A stretch of 64,000 nt of DNA from Stemphylium vesicarium (Eukaryota > Ascomycota > Dothideomycetes > Pleosporales > Pleosporaceae). Below, in pieces: positions 21,227 through 31,667 of the stretch. Each line of letters begins with the position of its first letter. Within the stretch, counting starts at the first letter, position 1. The translations under genes and the position numbers were made by a program. The notes beneath the pieces are model-generated. The model was not told the origin of the DNA, searched no databases, and worked only from the letters and a program-made list of their open reading frames with translations. Location: NCBI GenBank assembly GCA_004380135.1, contig QXCR01000002.1:910406-974405 (forward strand), read 5' to 3'.

Positions 21227-21839
21227 CGGTGTGAGGAGAGGGAGAGGACTGCGCTGTCATTGTATAGCTACGAAAGTGGGCAGCTATATACGTGTGTGGG
21301 ATGATCAAGTGTGGTAGCGATAGCCGTACCCAACTCGTACCATAGTGGATCTTGGCAAGGCCCAAACCGTCACAGATAAGAACCTAAGAGTGGAGGAAGG
21401 ACGACTGGCCAGGAAGGTTCCCGGAGAATGCGGTAAAAGAGGAGAGGGATAGAAAAGGAAAGTTTCAGAGTTGGTATGACGAGGATTGGACCGATGAGAT
21501 CAGTGAGGCTTGAGCAACGGGACATGAAAAAGATACGACAGATAAAAGTTGGAAGAGGTAAGAGCTGAGGGCAAGAGAGCCGCGGCGGGCTGTGCCGAAA
21601 GGCTGCGGTTGTGGAGGTAGGTCAATCATTCAGACCGAGCACATCGTGGAATGAATCTGCGGCGCAAAGTCGGTTCACAGTGAAGGCGACACATTGGTAG
21701 CTCACCAAGGGCCACACGGCAGCTCATGGAACAATACCCGCATGGTGAGTGCACAGAAACAAGGACTCCCTATTACATGAAGCTCCGAAATGCTCCCCAG
21801 TCTCTACCTATACAATTCTGACCTCACAACTGAACACAC
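21227..21839. other. Intergenic, 0.6 kb
   Basis: Purine-rich DNA between two plus-strand genes, with no supported coding frame. Confidence 0.5.
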
Positions 21840-23166
21840 ATGAATAATCCTTTACACCAACTCCAAACAGCTACCGTGACCGTGAATCACATGATGTCTC
21901 CAAATAAAGGCACCGAAGAACTAGAACTACCCAACAATCCGCCTGTAGCCGATGGCAAAATGCCCCAAGCAGAAAACCATCCAGCTGCTAAACCACAATC
22001 ATCCGACTCGAACACACCGCCATCCACGGACACAGAAGAATCAATCGAACGTGAAGGTTACATCTGGGAACAGTCCCTCGATTGATTCGGACAGTCGGTA
22101 TTTGTACGCAGCTCTGGACGCAATGTCGGGAAGTCACAAGAGAACGTCGAAGAGCCCGCAAACCGCACTGAGTCTGAGAATGAGTCAGAAAGTGGCTCCG
22201 AAGATGCTTTGGGAACTATCAAGACTCCTGAGTCTACATCTGACGATAATGAACACGTGGACGAAAGCCGAACGAATGAAGCGTCACCGAAGGATGAGCC
22301 AGTCAAGGACGTGAATACTCAAGAGCCTGCCAAAGGATCAGTCATTGACGATGAATTCGACCTCGAAGCCGCAAAAAAGGCTGAACGCGTCCATCAACAA
22401 GAAATTCTAGCTAATCTTGAGCGCGAGCGAGGCTATGTACCTCCTGAAGAGACCGAACAGGAGAGCGCCTTGCGAACCAGCCTAGAAAACGATGTCTCCA
22501 ACGATGACTTTACCGCTGCGCACATTGCGATGCAGTCGGATGGAGATCAGGCTCCTCGTATGTGGAACTGAGAATATTGTTAGCCAGACTCCAGAGCCTT
22601 CGGATGCCGACGAAAGCGTGGCCACATCAGAGATCAATGAGGACCTGGGAGACGCATCGCTTCCCGAAGTGTCTACTGCTAGACCTGCCGAGGATCTACA
22701 GAACATGGAACATGCTTCCAACCCTGCCCCGCTTTTTCCCAACAACCGCAACGACGTACCGCAACTCGAAGAAGGTGTTACGTCCTCTACGTCCCACTCC
22801 ACCACTTCAGACGAAGAGTCCGAGGCTGAGCCTCTCAATCTCGATACCACAGGCTTTGTGCCTTCTGCCGACAACGGCTACCAATTGGTATACCACAGCC
22901 CGTCTGGCCGTCGAGCGGAAGAGCTCACTGATCTCCTCACGCCCCCTAGTCGAGCAAAGATCTTTCCCACTGATCTGGCTGGGCAGAAGGCGAATATCAG
23001 CAAGAGCTATCGCTTTGTGGGAAGCCTCCCTAAGCCGGACCACGTACTGGACATGGTAGCCAGAATGGAGCAGGGAATGAAGAAGCTCGAAGAGCAAGTG
23101 GAGAAAGGTATGGCGGAAGAAGATCAATCAGAGGATGAGTCAATTAACAAGACGCTGAGGTCGTAG
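21840..23166 (+). CDS. Acidic, probably disordered hypothetical protein; gene model uncertain, possibly a pseudogene
   Basis: Three coding-like blocks lie in order. Block 1 (21840-22082) starts MNNPLHQLQTATVTVNHMM and is rich in Asn, Pro, Ser and Glu. It stops at TGA 22083, but the same frame continues open from 22086 to 22571 as a very acidic block (ESENESESGSEDALG, later EFDLEAAKKAERVHQQEILAN). Block 3 (about 22588-23166, another frame) has a conserved-looking centre (NGYQLVYHSPSGRRAEELTD) and a C-terminal helix (ARMEQGMKKLEEQVEKGM). Blocks 2 and 3 can be joined by a 37-nt intron with GTATGT at 22558 and CCAG ending at 22594. No convincing intron removes the TGA. It is either a spliced gene with very short introns or a gene with one nonsense codon and a frameshift. 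No family is recognised. Confidence 0.45.
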
Positions 23167-23569
23167 GATGCTTCAAGAGTGGGAGCCTGGAGGATGGGAG
23201 CCTGGAGGTTGATGCTGTCTATGTGAGAAATACCCGCTGCTTTTGAACAACCGATGTTTGTAGTCCTGCAACTCCGTTGCTGTTTATGATAAGATAGTTC
23301 AATATGCCATTTACACCTCCCCATCAAAACTTGCAATTGAAAGTATAAGTGAAAGAGAATCAATGGCTTGGAAGATTTCACTCGAGCCATGATCACTTGC
23401 CAGTGCGTGATCTGTAACATTCACCTGCCTTACCGTGCACGGACACCCTTGCTTCCCACACTGTACTTCTGTCCGTTCACCACGGCAGAGGAACTCAGCC
23501 ATTCTCTATACCATTGATCCAACTCCACTGAACTCATTTTCCACCCAGTTTAATCAGTCCATCCTCTCG

Positions 23570-24280
23570 ATGGAAACAACCATGTCAACATATTGCACCG
23601 AGTCCGATGCCGACGACACCCTCCCCGGTACAGACTATGCCTCGAGTACAGCAAGTTACCGAAGGGAAGAGTCCAACACACCTCCTCAGCCTATGCCCCC
23701 TCAATGCGGCATGTTCGGTCCAGTCGCGCCGTCTCATACACCGCAGGAGAGGGACGCTGCTAGGGCTATGCTCGAACTGCGTGACCCCGTCGTTCACGAT
23801 GCCACCAATACTAGCGTCATGACTAATGGAGACCCAGACTCGGGTTCGGATTCAAGTCCAGGTCCCGAGGCTGAGGCGGGGGATAGGTTTGGCAGTAATT
23901 GGGAGAATGCGGCGTCTGGTTTAGCGCCGGGTCTTACTACAACCCCTGCCCCTACTTCTGGCTCTGCACCAAACGGTAACACTCCAACGACTGTCAATAC
24001 CCCGATCACTTCAAATCCCGCAACAACTTCTACTTCCACCTTTGCCACTACCACGACCCCGACGAACGATGGCACTCCTACGGTGACTAACAATCCAGTC
24101 ACTGCTAACCCCCCAACCCCCGCCGACAACCTAAACTCTACCAACCTTACGCCTGCGACGACTTCTACTGAAAACCTGCCTGCGCTGCCCACTGCTGGAC
24201 CAGCGGCGACACAGGGTTCAAAGACGATCACTGTTTCTCAGTACCATGCTATGATGAGGGCAAGGGCTGCTAGACATTAG
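23570..24280 (+). CDS. Thr/Pro-rich low-complexity hypothetical protein, 236 residues
   Basis: I chose ATG 23570 (METTMSTYCTESDADD) over the longer open frame because the upstream part looks non-coding. Residues 1-110 include a short conserved-looking stretch (HTPQERDAARAMLELRDPV). Residues 125-215 are a Thr-, Asn- and Pro-rich low-complexity region. The last 20 residues (from KTITVSQYHAMMRARAARH) are basic and helical and look like the most constrained part. There is no signal peptide, so this is not a typical cell-wall Thr-rich protein. Function unknown. Confidence 0.55.
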   Translation: METTMSTYCTESDADDTLPGTDYASSTASYRREESNTPPQPMPPQCGMFGPVAPSHTPQERDAARAMLELRDPVVHDATNTSVMTNGDPDSGSDSSPGPEAEAGDRFGSNWENAASGLAPGLTTTPAPTSGSAPNGNTPTTVNTPITSNPATTSTSTFATTTTPTNDGTPTVTNNPVTANPPTPADNLNSTNLTPATTSTENLPALPTAGPAATQGSKTITVSQYHAMMRARAARH

Positions 24281-24785
24281 GACTACAATGGTCGGGTTGG
24301 GGTTTCGAGACGAAGGAGACTGAGCAGGATGGCCGATGAAAAGGATTGCGTACTACCGAGGCAGATTTGAACAACGGTTGGGATCAGTCAATTTTGGGTT
24401 TTGTCTGGGAGCATGCGCGAGCCGCTATGAAGGATTTGGTGGATAGTTTGTATTTATGCCCTTGGAATGTCATGGGAATGTTTTATGTAAGCTATTGGGG
24501 AGGGAGAAGGGTGTCGAGGATACTTTATGGTGGATCTTTCTTATGCTATCTCGATCTCATCCTCAGCCCATATGTTTCCCCCCCTTGTATCTAACATCGC
24601 GAATCTCGCCCATTGTGAGCGAGGAGAAAATCGTTACATAACTTCGAGAAAAGACTACGCATTGTTAACAGCTTCGGATGCAAACTATCCTTGGCATCTC
24701 TTTGCTTGCGCTCGTCATTGAATATTGCATTGTGCAGAAGGTCGCTCCAACCGAACTGCCTGTTTTGAGCTGTAATAACGTGCTT
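24281..24785. other. Intergenic, 0.5 kb
   Basis: Flank between the Thr-rich gene and the transposon. No supported feature. Confidence 0.5.
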
Positions 24786-24787
24786 TA

Positions 24788-24833
24788 CAAGCGAGCCGTC
24801 CACACAAGAGGGCCGTCCACCCCACCAACTTTG
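24788..24833. repeat. Left terminal inverted repeat of the pogo element
   Basis: Starts CAAGCGAGCC and ends CACCAACTTTG. Compared with the right arm it carries about 17 extra bases containing a near-duplicate of GCCGTCCAC. Confidence 0.75.
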
Positions 24834-24847
24834 ATCACCTTTAAAGC

Positions 24848-25047
24848 TGTCAGTCGGAGCTCCGGTGAGGAGCCGGGAAGCTTCCGGTCTGTACAGCTGA
24901 TTGCTGTTTGCCTCATTGTTCCATCCTATCTTTGTTCTATCTGCCTTTGTCCATCTGTTTGCTCCTAACCGGCAGACCTCATATAGGCTGCCGCTCGCGA
25001 TAGATAGACCAATCGACATGATTCATCCCAAGCGATTCCGCTTCACA
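24848..25047. mobile_element. Solo LTR, copy 2 (200 bp, 5-bp target duplication AAAGC), nested in the pogo element
   Basis: TGTCAG..TTCACA ends, flanked by AAAGC at 24843-24847 and 25048-25052. It differs from copy 1 (18353-18551) at about 12 substitutions, nine of them transitions, and one indel. The flanking base that differs between the copies (C in AAACC, G in AAAGC) is the same on both sides of each copy. That shows these are target duplications and not conserved element sequence. Confidence 0.85.
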
Positions 25048-25103
25048 AAAGCTACGAAACTCAACAACAACACTCTGTAATATATAGATATTAATAGAAC
25101 ATA

Positions 25104-26909
25104 TTAAACTTTATCTAAAGTACTCTTTCTGCATGTACGTGAGTTATGGCCAGTCTCTCTGCACCTTGTAAAGCGCGCAAGAGCCTGGCGGCTAAGGCCT
25201 GATCGCTCTCCACCTTGACGCTGTTCACGCTCTATCTGCTGGCGAGCCTCCTTTTGAGCAAGTATATCATCTCCAGCTCCCTTTGCTAAGATCCCACGCT
25301 TCTTTGTACGCTTTTCCTTGCGCTGTTTATGCGGTGATGCTACCTCGTTGGCCTTTTCAAGGCTGGCAACCCGACTACGCATTAGCTCAGCTGGAAGCAT
25401 CATCACCTCAGCCCCCTTCTTAAGCTGATTAATCGCCTCAATGATCGAAGCTGGTGATGAGCTCTTGTGCTGTCGCACGCGATCACGTATTAACGTTGAT
25501 TAAGCCTCAAGCTCACGTACGTTGCTCCGCGTACGAGCCTCGCAGAGAGCCTCTGGTAGAGCAGTTGGAGTAGGCGTACGGAGCTGCACATCTAGCTTTG
25601 ACAACACAGCGTCTGGCTGGAGAGGAACAAGGCCTGCACCACGGAAGGCAGAGCAGATATTGGTTAACGTGAACGATTGGTCAAACGCTGCCTTGAAGGC
25701 TGGCAGAAACTCGAGCTTAGTGATGTTGTTAGCCAACACGGTTAGGTGTCCGTGCATCGGCCTAATACTCTTATCAGATCTTCTAGCATCTTCTACCACC
25801 ATCGAATACTTTCGCTGATGTACTATCTACATTCTATACTGACGTATACCTCATGTATATAAGCACACATCTCTACTCCATAGAATAATCAACGAGTCCT
25901 CTCCTCTCTGTCCTCCGCCCACAGATGTGGTTGATGTGGTGTCGAATCAGAGCCTCAACCTCACGGCTGTACGCGCGCTTTAGCAGCGAGAAGCAGCCAA
26001 CGTCAAGAGGCTGAAGTAGGTGGGATGAGTGGGGTGTTATGCAGAGAGTGTAGATATTGTCCTCCTTGCAGAGCTCTTGAAACTCAAGAGAGTGGTGGCT
26101 CTCATGACCGTCAAGGACAAGCAGGCGACGCGCGCCAACGACGCGAGTCTTTGTGTGAGCGTTAAAGTGCTTTAGCCACTCTACTCCTAGCTCGTTATTC
26201 GTCCAGCCGTTGTCACTGACTGCGATCGCCCAGTCGCGTGGGATCTCTGCTTCCTCGTACCAGACAGCAGGTGATACTGGCCAGCAAAGATGAGGAATAG
26301 TGGGACTGTCCAGCCAGCAGCGTTGATCGCAGCGATCAACGTTACCCACTCGCGATTACCAAGCTGGATAGCCTTTGGCCTGCTTCTCTTCTCTTCCGCT
26401 GTCACGACGAGCTGAGTCGTGATCTTGCCCATCAAAAAGCCAGCCTCGTCAAAGTTGTAGACATCCTCGTCGCAGATACCGTACTTGGCCTTTGTCTGCT
26501 CTACTAGCTCAAACCAGGTCCTAGTTAGGACTGGATCCTCAAATAGAGCTCTCTGCCTATCGTACGCTCGATTAAAATGTGTCGTGAGACTGTCTGTACG
26601 CTTGACGAAGTTGCGCGGCCAGTGGACACCGACTTGGCCTGCGCCGCGTGCAGCCAGCAGTCTAATAACCATATCCCGTACAGCTACGTATATAGGCGCG
26701 AACTCTCGCTGATATAGACCATGTATATAGCTGGTAATTACCTCCTCTTCTCTCTGGGTGAGCTTCCTTAAGTTGGGCTGGCAATCAAGTCGGGCAGGTA
26801 CACCAGCGCGCCGGCGCTCGAGCGTTATTCGAGAGACTTTGTACGCCCGCGCTACGCCTCTATAAGACCGGATTTAGCCTTGACTAATAGCTGAGTTTAC
26901 TAGTTACAT
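25104..26909 (-). pseudogene. Fot1/pogo-family DDE transposase, multiply disrupted
   Basis: Reading the minus strand, an ATG at 26909 is followed at once by TAA (26904-26906), and a second TAA lies at 26874-26876. Between and after them is a CENP-B/pogo-type helix-turn-helix region (RSYRGVARAYKVSRITLERR, then LTQREEEVITSYI). The DDE_1 catalytic domain follows: first acidic residue in NFDEAGF (near 26450), second in LDGHESH (near 26110), third in QPLDVGCF (near 26010). The frame shifts near 26270 and again between 25873 and 25802. There the conserved INHI-TKLEF junction is split by about 190 bases of unrelated sequence, possibly a small insertion. The C-terminal part (25802-25104) includes NICSAFRGAGLVPLQPDAVL, is cut by TAA at 25500-25502, and ends in a zinc-knuckle-like CRETGHNSRTC. 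Each nonsense codon is one C-to-T step from CAA. Confidence 0.9.
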
Positions 26910-26979
26910 ATCAGCCTCACAGGAAACGTTTTGTGCTTGATTTGGTGGAGCCATAGTTGATAAAAGTGCAAGAGGTGCG

Positions 26980-27008
26980 CAAAGTTGGTGAGGTGGCCCG
27001 CTCGCTTG
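26980..27008. repeat. Right terminal inverted repeat of the pogo element
   Basis: On the minus strand it reads CAAGCGAGCG then GGCCACCTCACCAACTTTG, matching the left arm apart from the extra segment there. Confidence 0.75.
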
Positions 27009-27296
27009 TAAACTACGTTACCATGATAGGCTCGAAGGTTTGCCATGAGGTCGAAAAGACGCTGTCGTATGGTTAGGTAAATCGTCCAAGAGCCCTAAGA
27101 ACAACAATTGATACCGCAAGCACATTACGTGATTGCTGGGTCGAAAGATTGCGTCGTGCACAAATCTCACAGCAAACAGTTGCTCTACTACGTTCCCCAA
27201 GGTTACCCATATATGAACATCGCCCATTCGCGCTTCCATTTCTCACACGCTAGCCTCACGCACACTCACACACTCACACCCTAAGCTTATCCTAAA

Positions 27297-27836
27297 ATGA
27301 GCAACCCATTCACAATCCCCACCCCACCCATCGAACTCCGCCGCGACATCCAAGCGTACCAAGTCCACCACGAGCAAAGTACAAGAAAACGTGTCCAAGA
27401 CACGATAAAAATCTTCTTCGATGCTCTCCAACACCATGATCCTGTTGCCAGGAGCTGTGAAGAGTACACAAAGATTGAGAGGATATTTAGTGAGAGGTTG
27501 CAGCTTGTGACTAAGATTCATTGTGGGCCTGGAGCGCGCTACCACTTCATTTTTATGTGGGAGGAGTTTGAGAAGGTGAAGGATAGACTGTATAGGGATG
27601 CCGATCAGGCGGGTGAAGAAACTGTAGGAGGGGATGGTGGAGGGGGTGAAGATATTTGGAAGGATGCAAGTGGTGAGATGATTGGTAAACTTGATAAAAA
27701 CAAGGGAAAAGCAGAAGATGAACAGGGAGAGGAGAACATGAAAGAGCAAGATATAGAAAACGAGGCTTCCCCGGTTGCGGGTAGCAAGAAGAATGGCAAG
27801 CTGGGAAGGAAGACTACTACTAATGTAGCTGCGTGA
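27297..27836 (+). CDS. Hypothetical protein, 179 residues in this exon; paralogue of the 28722 gene, probably extends by splicing
   Basis: Starts MSNPFTIPTPPIELRRDIQAY. The first 100 residues align with the neighbouring gene at 28722: RDIQAY with RDIETI, ARSCEEYTKIERIFSERLQLV with DRTCAEYKTLVKRWELLND, and WEEFEKVKDRLYRDA with REAFGTVKHKVYSDS. The C-terminal half is Gly-, Lys- and Glu-rich. The TGA stop at 27834 overlaps a good donor (GTGAGC at 27833), and TACAG/GTAAGT signals frame 27911-27927. Further on, 28003-28149 encodes a tail (PLKKELKQSGFGVGGLHDNR) resembling the end of the 28722 protein. The full gene may therefore run to 28149 with two introns and one unresolved frame change. No family is recognised. 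Confidence 0.6.
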   Translation: MSNPFTIPTPPIELRRDIQAYQVHHEQSTRKRVQDTIKIFFDALQHHDPVARSCEEYTKIERIFSERLQLVTKIHCGPGARYHFIFMWEEFEKVKDRLYRDADQAGEETVGGDGGGGEDIWKDASGEMIGKLDKNKGKAEDEQGEENMKEQDIENEASPVAGSKKNGKLGRKTTTNVAA

Positions 27837-28721
27837 GCAGTGTCGGGTTGGAGGTTGCGGATCAACAATTGTATTGCTATCTGTTGTCGTGTTGTGATGT
27901 TCGTGTACAGGAGCTCTCAGCTCGGAGGTAAGTGCGCTTGCCCACCGGGCAGTGTCTGCTACAATAGAATATCATGTGACTCTAGTCACGTAGTTACAAC
28001 TAATGGCAAGGGTAAAGAGCCTAGGAAGGCCCCATCTCCATCCAAGTCTGGTGACGAATCTGACTCCTCTCAAGAAGGAGTTGAAGCAATCTGGATTTGG
28101 TGTTGGGGGTCTGCATGACAACAGAAGGAAGAAGACCGTCCAAAGCTGAAAGTCGAGATTCGATATGAGATCTGATGGATAGCATAGAAGTGAACGTCTT
28201 TCGTAGTATTTAGAGACTCTCGGGCGTTGTCATGACTAGGAAGAACAGGCTTGAAGAGACTACCGGATATGATGGAAGCCAACATGCATCCATTTCATTC
28301 GCTATCGTTGAACGAGATGAGAGTTCCATACTTGCTTTTACGATGTGATGTACCTCTGTTGCCGTCTCGAAGTTTTAGAGTCGACCGAAGGCGAGTGTGG
28401 AAATAACGGCGACTGACGGTGATCCTGTTTGATGACTTTTCATTACTACCCACTATTGTTTCCATCTCGTAAGTAAACGATTGCTTAGTTGTGTCCCTCG
28501 TATGCTAAAATGCCTGTTTGTCAGCTTGCTCCCAAGCTCATCGACCGATCCGCCTTAGTTTCCATAGGCAAGCGTGCTTGACAGTGCAGTATCTAGTGTG
28601 GTTTAGAAGAGCAAATGATTGTAACGTATAACCGGGCCAAAGCAGAAGACTCTTAAGCCTGCCACTTCTGCCCCTCATGATATCTTTCATAGTAAGTACC
28701 TTGGATATCGAGGACACCATC
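27837..28721. other. Region with the probable 3' exons of the 27297 gene, then intergenic
   Basis: 27911-28149 holds the candidate micro-exon and tail of the 27297 gene. From 28150 to 28721 I see no supported gene; it contains the promoter side of the paralogue at 28722. Confidence 0.4.
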
Positions 28722-29636
28722 ATGCTCAACGCGGACAGAGGAATCCCCAGATTTCCCAAACCCCCTTACGACATACCCCGCGATATCGAAACGATCAACC
28801 TCGAATCGAATAGATGCCATCACAAACCCCTTGCCGACGCTCTAGCGGATCTCTTGGAAGCTTTCAAGATGGACACAAATGTCGACCGAACTTGTGCCGA
28901 GTACAAGACCTTAGTGAAGAGATGGGAACTACTTAACGATGACGCTCATCGATTGAACGACAAGCGAGCAAGCAAATGGCTATTCTTGAAACTTCGGGAA
29001 GCATTTGGTACCGTCAAGCACAAGGTGTATTCCGACTCTATTCTCAGTGAAGACGAACCAACGCAAACCTTTGTAAGTTCAGTCAGTGCTGTCTGTCATC
29101 AAATGAACTAGGAGTGTCGCTGACCATCTGACTAGGCCGGTTATTCTTGCGCGCTTTGTGGAGCTCTTGAAGAAGATTTGGTAAATGTGGAGAAGGGCTA
29201 CAGCAGCCATGGCAAAGATGATGATGATGGTATCTCCGAGGATAATCCTCGCTGTCCGTTATGCAAGACATCCCACAGAGATGCAGGGCTTCCGCCTTTC
29301 GACAAGAGAACTTTGAAAGAGGAGGCAAAGGCCGCACAACTTGCAGCAAAGCTTGCGGCCAGCAATGGAGAAGATGACGGCAATGATGATAATGGTAAAG
29401 AAAATGACGAAGATGACACAAAAGGCAAGCCAGCAAAGAGGAAAAGGTCCAGTATATCAAGAGGAGAAAGCAAGATCGCTGGCACCAGAAATTCATCTGC
29501 GCCAAAAGGGACTGTGCAGTCTGCTGTCGGAGGAAAGAAGGCAGCGAAAGACTTGGAAAAGCCTGAATATTCTCTAGAGGCGGATTTGAGGAAGGCAGGT
29601 GTATCAACACAAGGCTTCCAAGACGACCGGAAGTAG
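28722..29636 (+). CDS. Hypothetical protein with a Cys-pair/Cys-pair zinc-binding module, 283 residues, two exons
   Basis: Exons 28722-29072 and 29136-29636. The 63-nt intron has GTAAGT and a GCTGAC branch with CTAG end, and the frame is preserved. I use ATG 28722; an upstream in-frame ATG at 28677 exists. Residues 1-117 form the domain shared with the 27297 paralogue. Exon 2 opens with SCALCGALEEDL, and CPLCKTSHRDAG follows about 30 residues later, a C-x2-C..C-x2-C pattern suited to one zinc ion (RING-like or zinc-ribbon-like). A long Lys/Asp/Glu-rich segment follows with basic clusters (KPAKRKRSS), then a conserved tail (EYSLEADLRKAGVSTQGF). A nuclear role is plausible from the basic clusters but is inference. 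Confidence 0.65.
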
Positions 29637-29825
29637 TAACTTGGGAAGAAGAGATGGGTGATTAGGACGATGCTGGAATGCGAAGTTCAAGACTACAGAC
29701 AGAAAGGTGGATGTGATGGTGTAGATGAGCATCTCGTAGTTTTCACAATCCTGCGTAATGTTTTGCTTTGGCCTGTCCATCACCCTCTTTTCGTGCTGAT
29801 CGTAGAACCGTATCCGCAACCGTGC

Positions 29826-31667
29826 CTACTCTCTTCTCTTCACATACTGAACTGGCCCAGCGTATTCGTACCTCCCCTTGAGAAAGAAGTAGCAGATGGA
29901 AAACACGACCACGAAACCATACACCAGAATACTCCAGTTCATTGCGATGGGCTCTGGATCCGGAGATTGCGGGAAGAACGTCATGATGAACGCTAGCACA
30001 AGGAATAGCAAAGAGAAGATATTGAGAGGTAGCCCAAAACGCCCTAGTGAAAAACGCGATGTGAGAAGCGGTTCTCCTCTAAGACGTTTCAGTGTGACGC
30101 ATGATATCGATACAATGTATGAGGAAAGTAGGGCGCCGATACCGAGAGAACTGATGATGTTAAAGGCGACACTGGAGCCGATGTTGATGAGCGACAGCAG
30201 AATTGCGAGGATATACGAAAACTGAAAGCGTGTGTCAATGAGAGATGCAGTTCTCGCGCAGACATACAGACATACCATAACACTGTTCAGTGGTATATCC
30301 CATCCAGGACGGACCTACGCACGTCTTAGCGACAGGAGTATCATACGACGGACCGCTCCTTGCACTCACATGAGCAAGCCAAGTTGAAAATGGCAGTCCG
30401 TGATCGCGAGCGAACGCCCAGACTTGTCTTGAACTTGTCGCAATACTAGTGACGCACCCGAACGTCGACATGATGATCATGATGCACGTCATTGCAGTCG
30501 CACCAGCCTTACTTCCATTCACGTTGTAGAACACCTGGATGAACGGCTGTGTAGTCTCAGTTGCAAGTACCTCCTCAACGTTACCGACTAGGATGCAAAA
30601 TGTTACGAGCATGACAAAACCCATGCTACCATTTACGAACATGGTCGCAATCATAGCGCGCGGGAGGCTATAAGAGGCATTGCGGAGTTCCTCGGCCATA
30701 TGCGTCGCTGAGTCGGGGCCGATAAAGGAGAATATTGGCGAAAGCATGCCGATGAGACATGAGAGACCGGCATTTTGCCCTGGAAGCATTAGGTCATACT
30801 TCGTGAGCTTTTGGTGCTATTATGATATACTTACAGCCTCCGCCGTCTGTGAACGTAGTGAAGACCTCTTCGGTATTGCTAGGCTTGCCGCAAACCCACA
30901 GCGTGACCAGTATCACCAAGAAGCCAGTGATGTGCAATATCAACACTATGCCCTCAACAAGCGGCAACCTGTGTGCGAGGAAGGTATTGAAAAGCTGACA
31001 AAACGTGATGATGGCGATAACAAGCATAGTGAGATGCCATCGCTGCGGTGTATAATTGTCATTGTTGAGGATCACCAGGCCCTGAATCTGCTGAGAGCCC
31101 AAGAAAGCGTTGGCTGTATTTCCGACTTGCCAGCCGAGACAAGTGAGCCAGCCAACAACGTAAGACAGGAATTGTTGGCTCGACCGAGGCGCAAACTCGC
31201 TGACCCAGTGGTACTGTCCGCCAGTCGTCGGCGCCCTGGCAATACATTAGTCACAATACAAGGCGAAGGTCTGTTGCAACCTCACATTGACGCCATCTCA
31301 GCCATCGATACAACGGCCGCCGAGAAGCCGATGAAAGTGCCAATGTACATCCATATCAGACCCGCTGTTCCACCATTGATGAGGCCAAATACGTTCGCGT
31401 TCTACTGTTGTTAGCACTGGTGTGGTAAGAACGCATGTAGACAGCAGCAAGGCGTACCAGCTGAGCCTCCCATGTGGCCATTGCGACCATTGTAAACGAG
31501 AAGATGGTATAGAGTTGGAAGTTCCTCTTCAGCTCTTGAGTCTTGCCCATGCGCAACATGTCCTCTCGATCGTGATCTGTACCACCCTTATCTGCGAGTA
31601 GACCATGCTCAGGTGGAGTTTCATGGTCAAGAGCGTTGCTTGCAATGTTAATCCGGTTTTGTGCCAT
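29826..31667 (-). CDS. Amino-acid/GABA-type permease (APC family), 523 residues, six exons
   Basis: Plasma-membrane transporter importing amino acids or GABA with protons. Exons on the minus strand: 31667-31458, 31401-31286, 31235-30835, 30779-30370, 30314-30276, 30221-29826. All introns are 50-56 nt with GT..AG ends, and the frame closes exactly. The N-terminus is polar. The first membrane helix region has WEAQLNANVFGLINGGTAGL, followed by SMAPTTGGQYHWVSEFAP, a hallmark of this permease group. SFIGPDSATHMAEEL and the STFGCVTSIATSSRQVWAFA motif lie in the middle helices, and the last exon carries four more helices and the polar tail YVKRRE. About 12 helices in total. An alternative start six codons upstream (31685) is possible. 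The gene is convergent with the 28722 gene, 189 bases apart. Substrate cannot be fixed from sequence. Confidence 0.93.

Larger units (their letters stand above)
24788..27008 (-). mobile_element. Fot1/pogo-type DNA transposon, inactivated, with TA target duplication
   Basis: The element is about 2.2 kb and lies between TA dinucleotides (24786-24787 and 27009-27010), the target duplication of the Tc1/mariner-pogo superfamily. Its ends form inverted repeats: both start CAAGCGAGC and share CCAACTTTG further in. The left arm carries a short extra segment. The minus strand encodes a pogo-type transposase in broken frames. A 200-bp solo LTR is nested in its 3' part, so this element inserted first. 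Confidence 0.88.

Noticed and set aside
23435..23569. Upstream 45-codon extension of the Thr-rich gene
   Set aside because: The segment reads as Cys/His/Arg-rich noise and the ATG at 23570 gives a better start.
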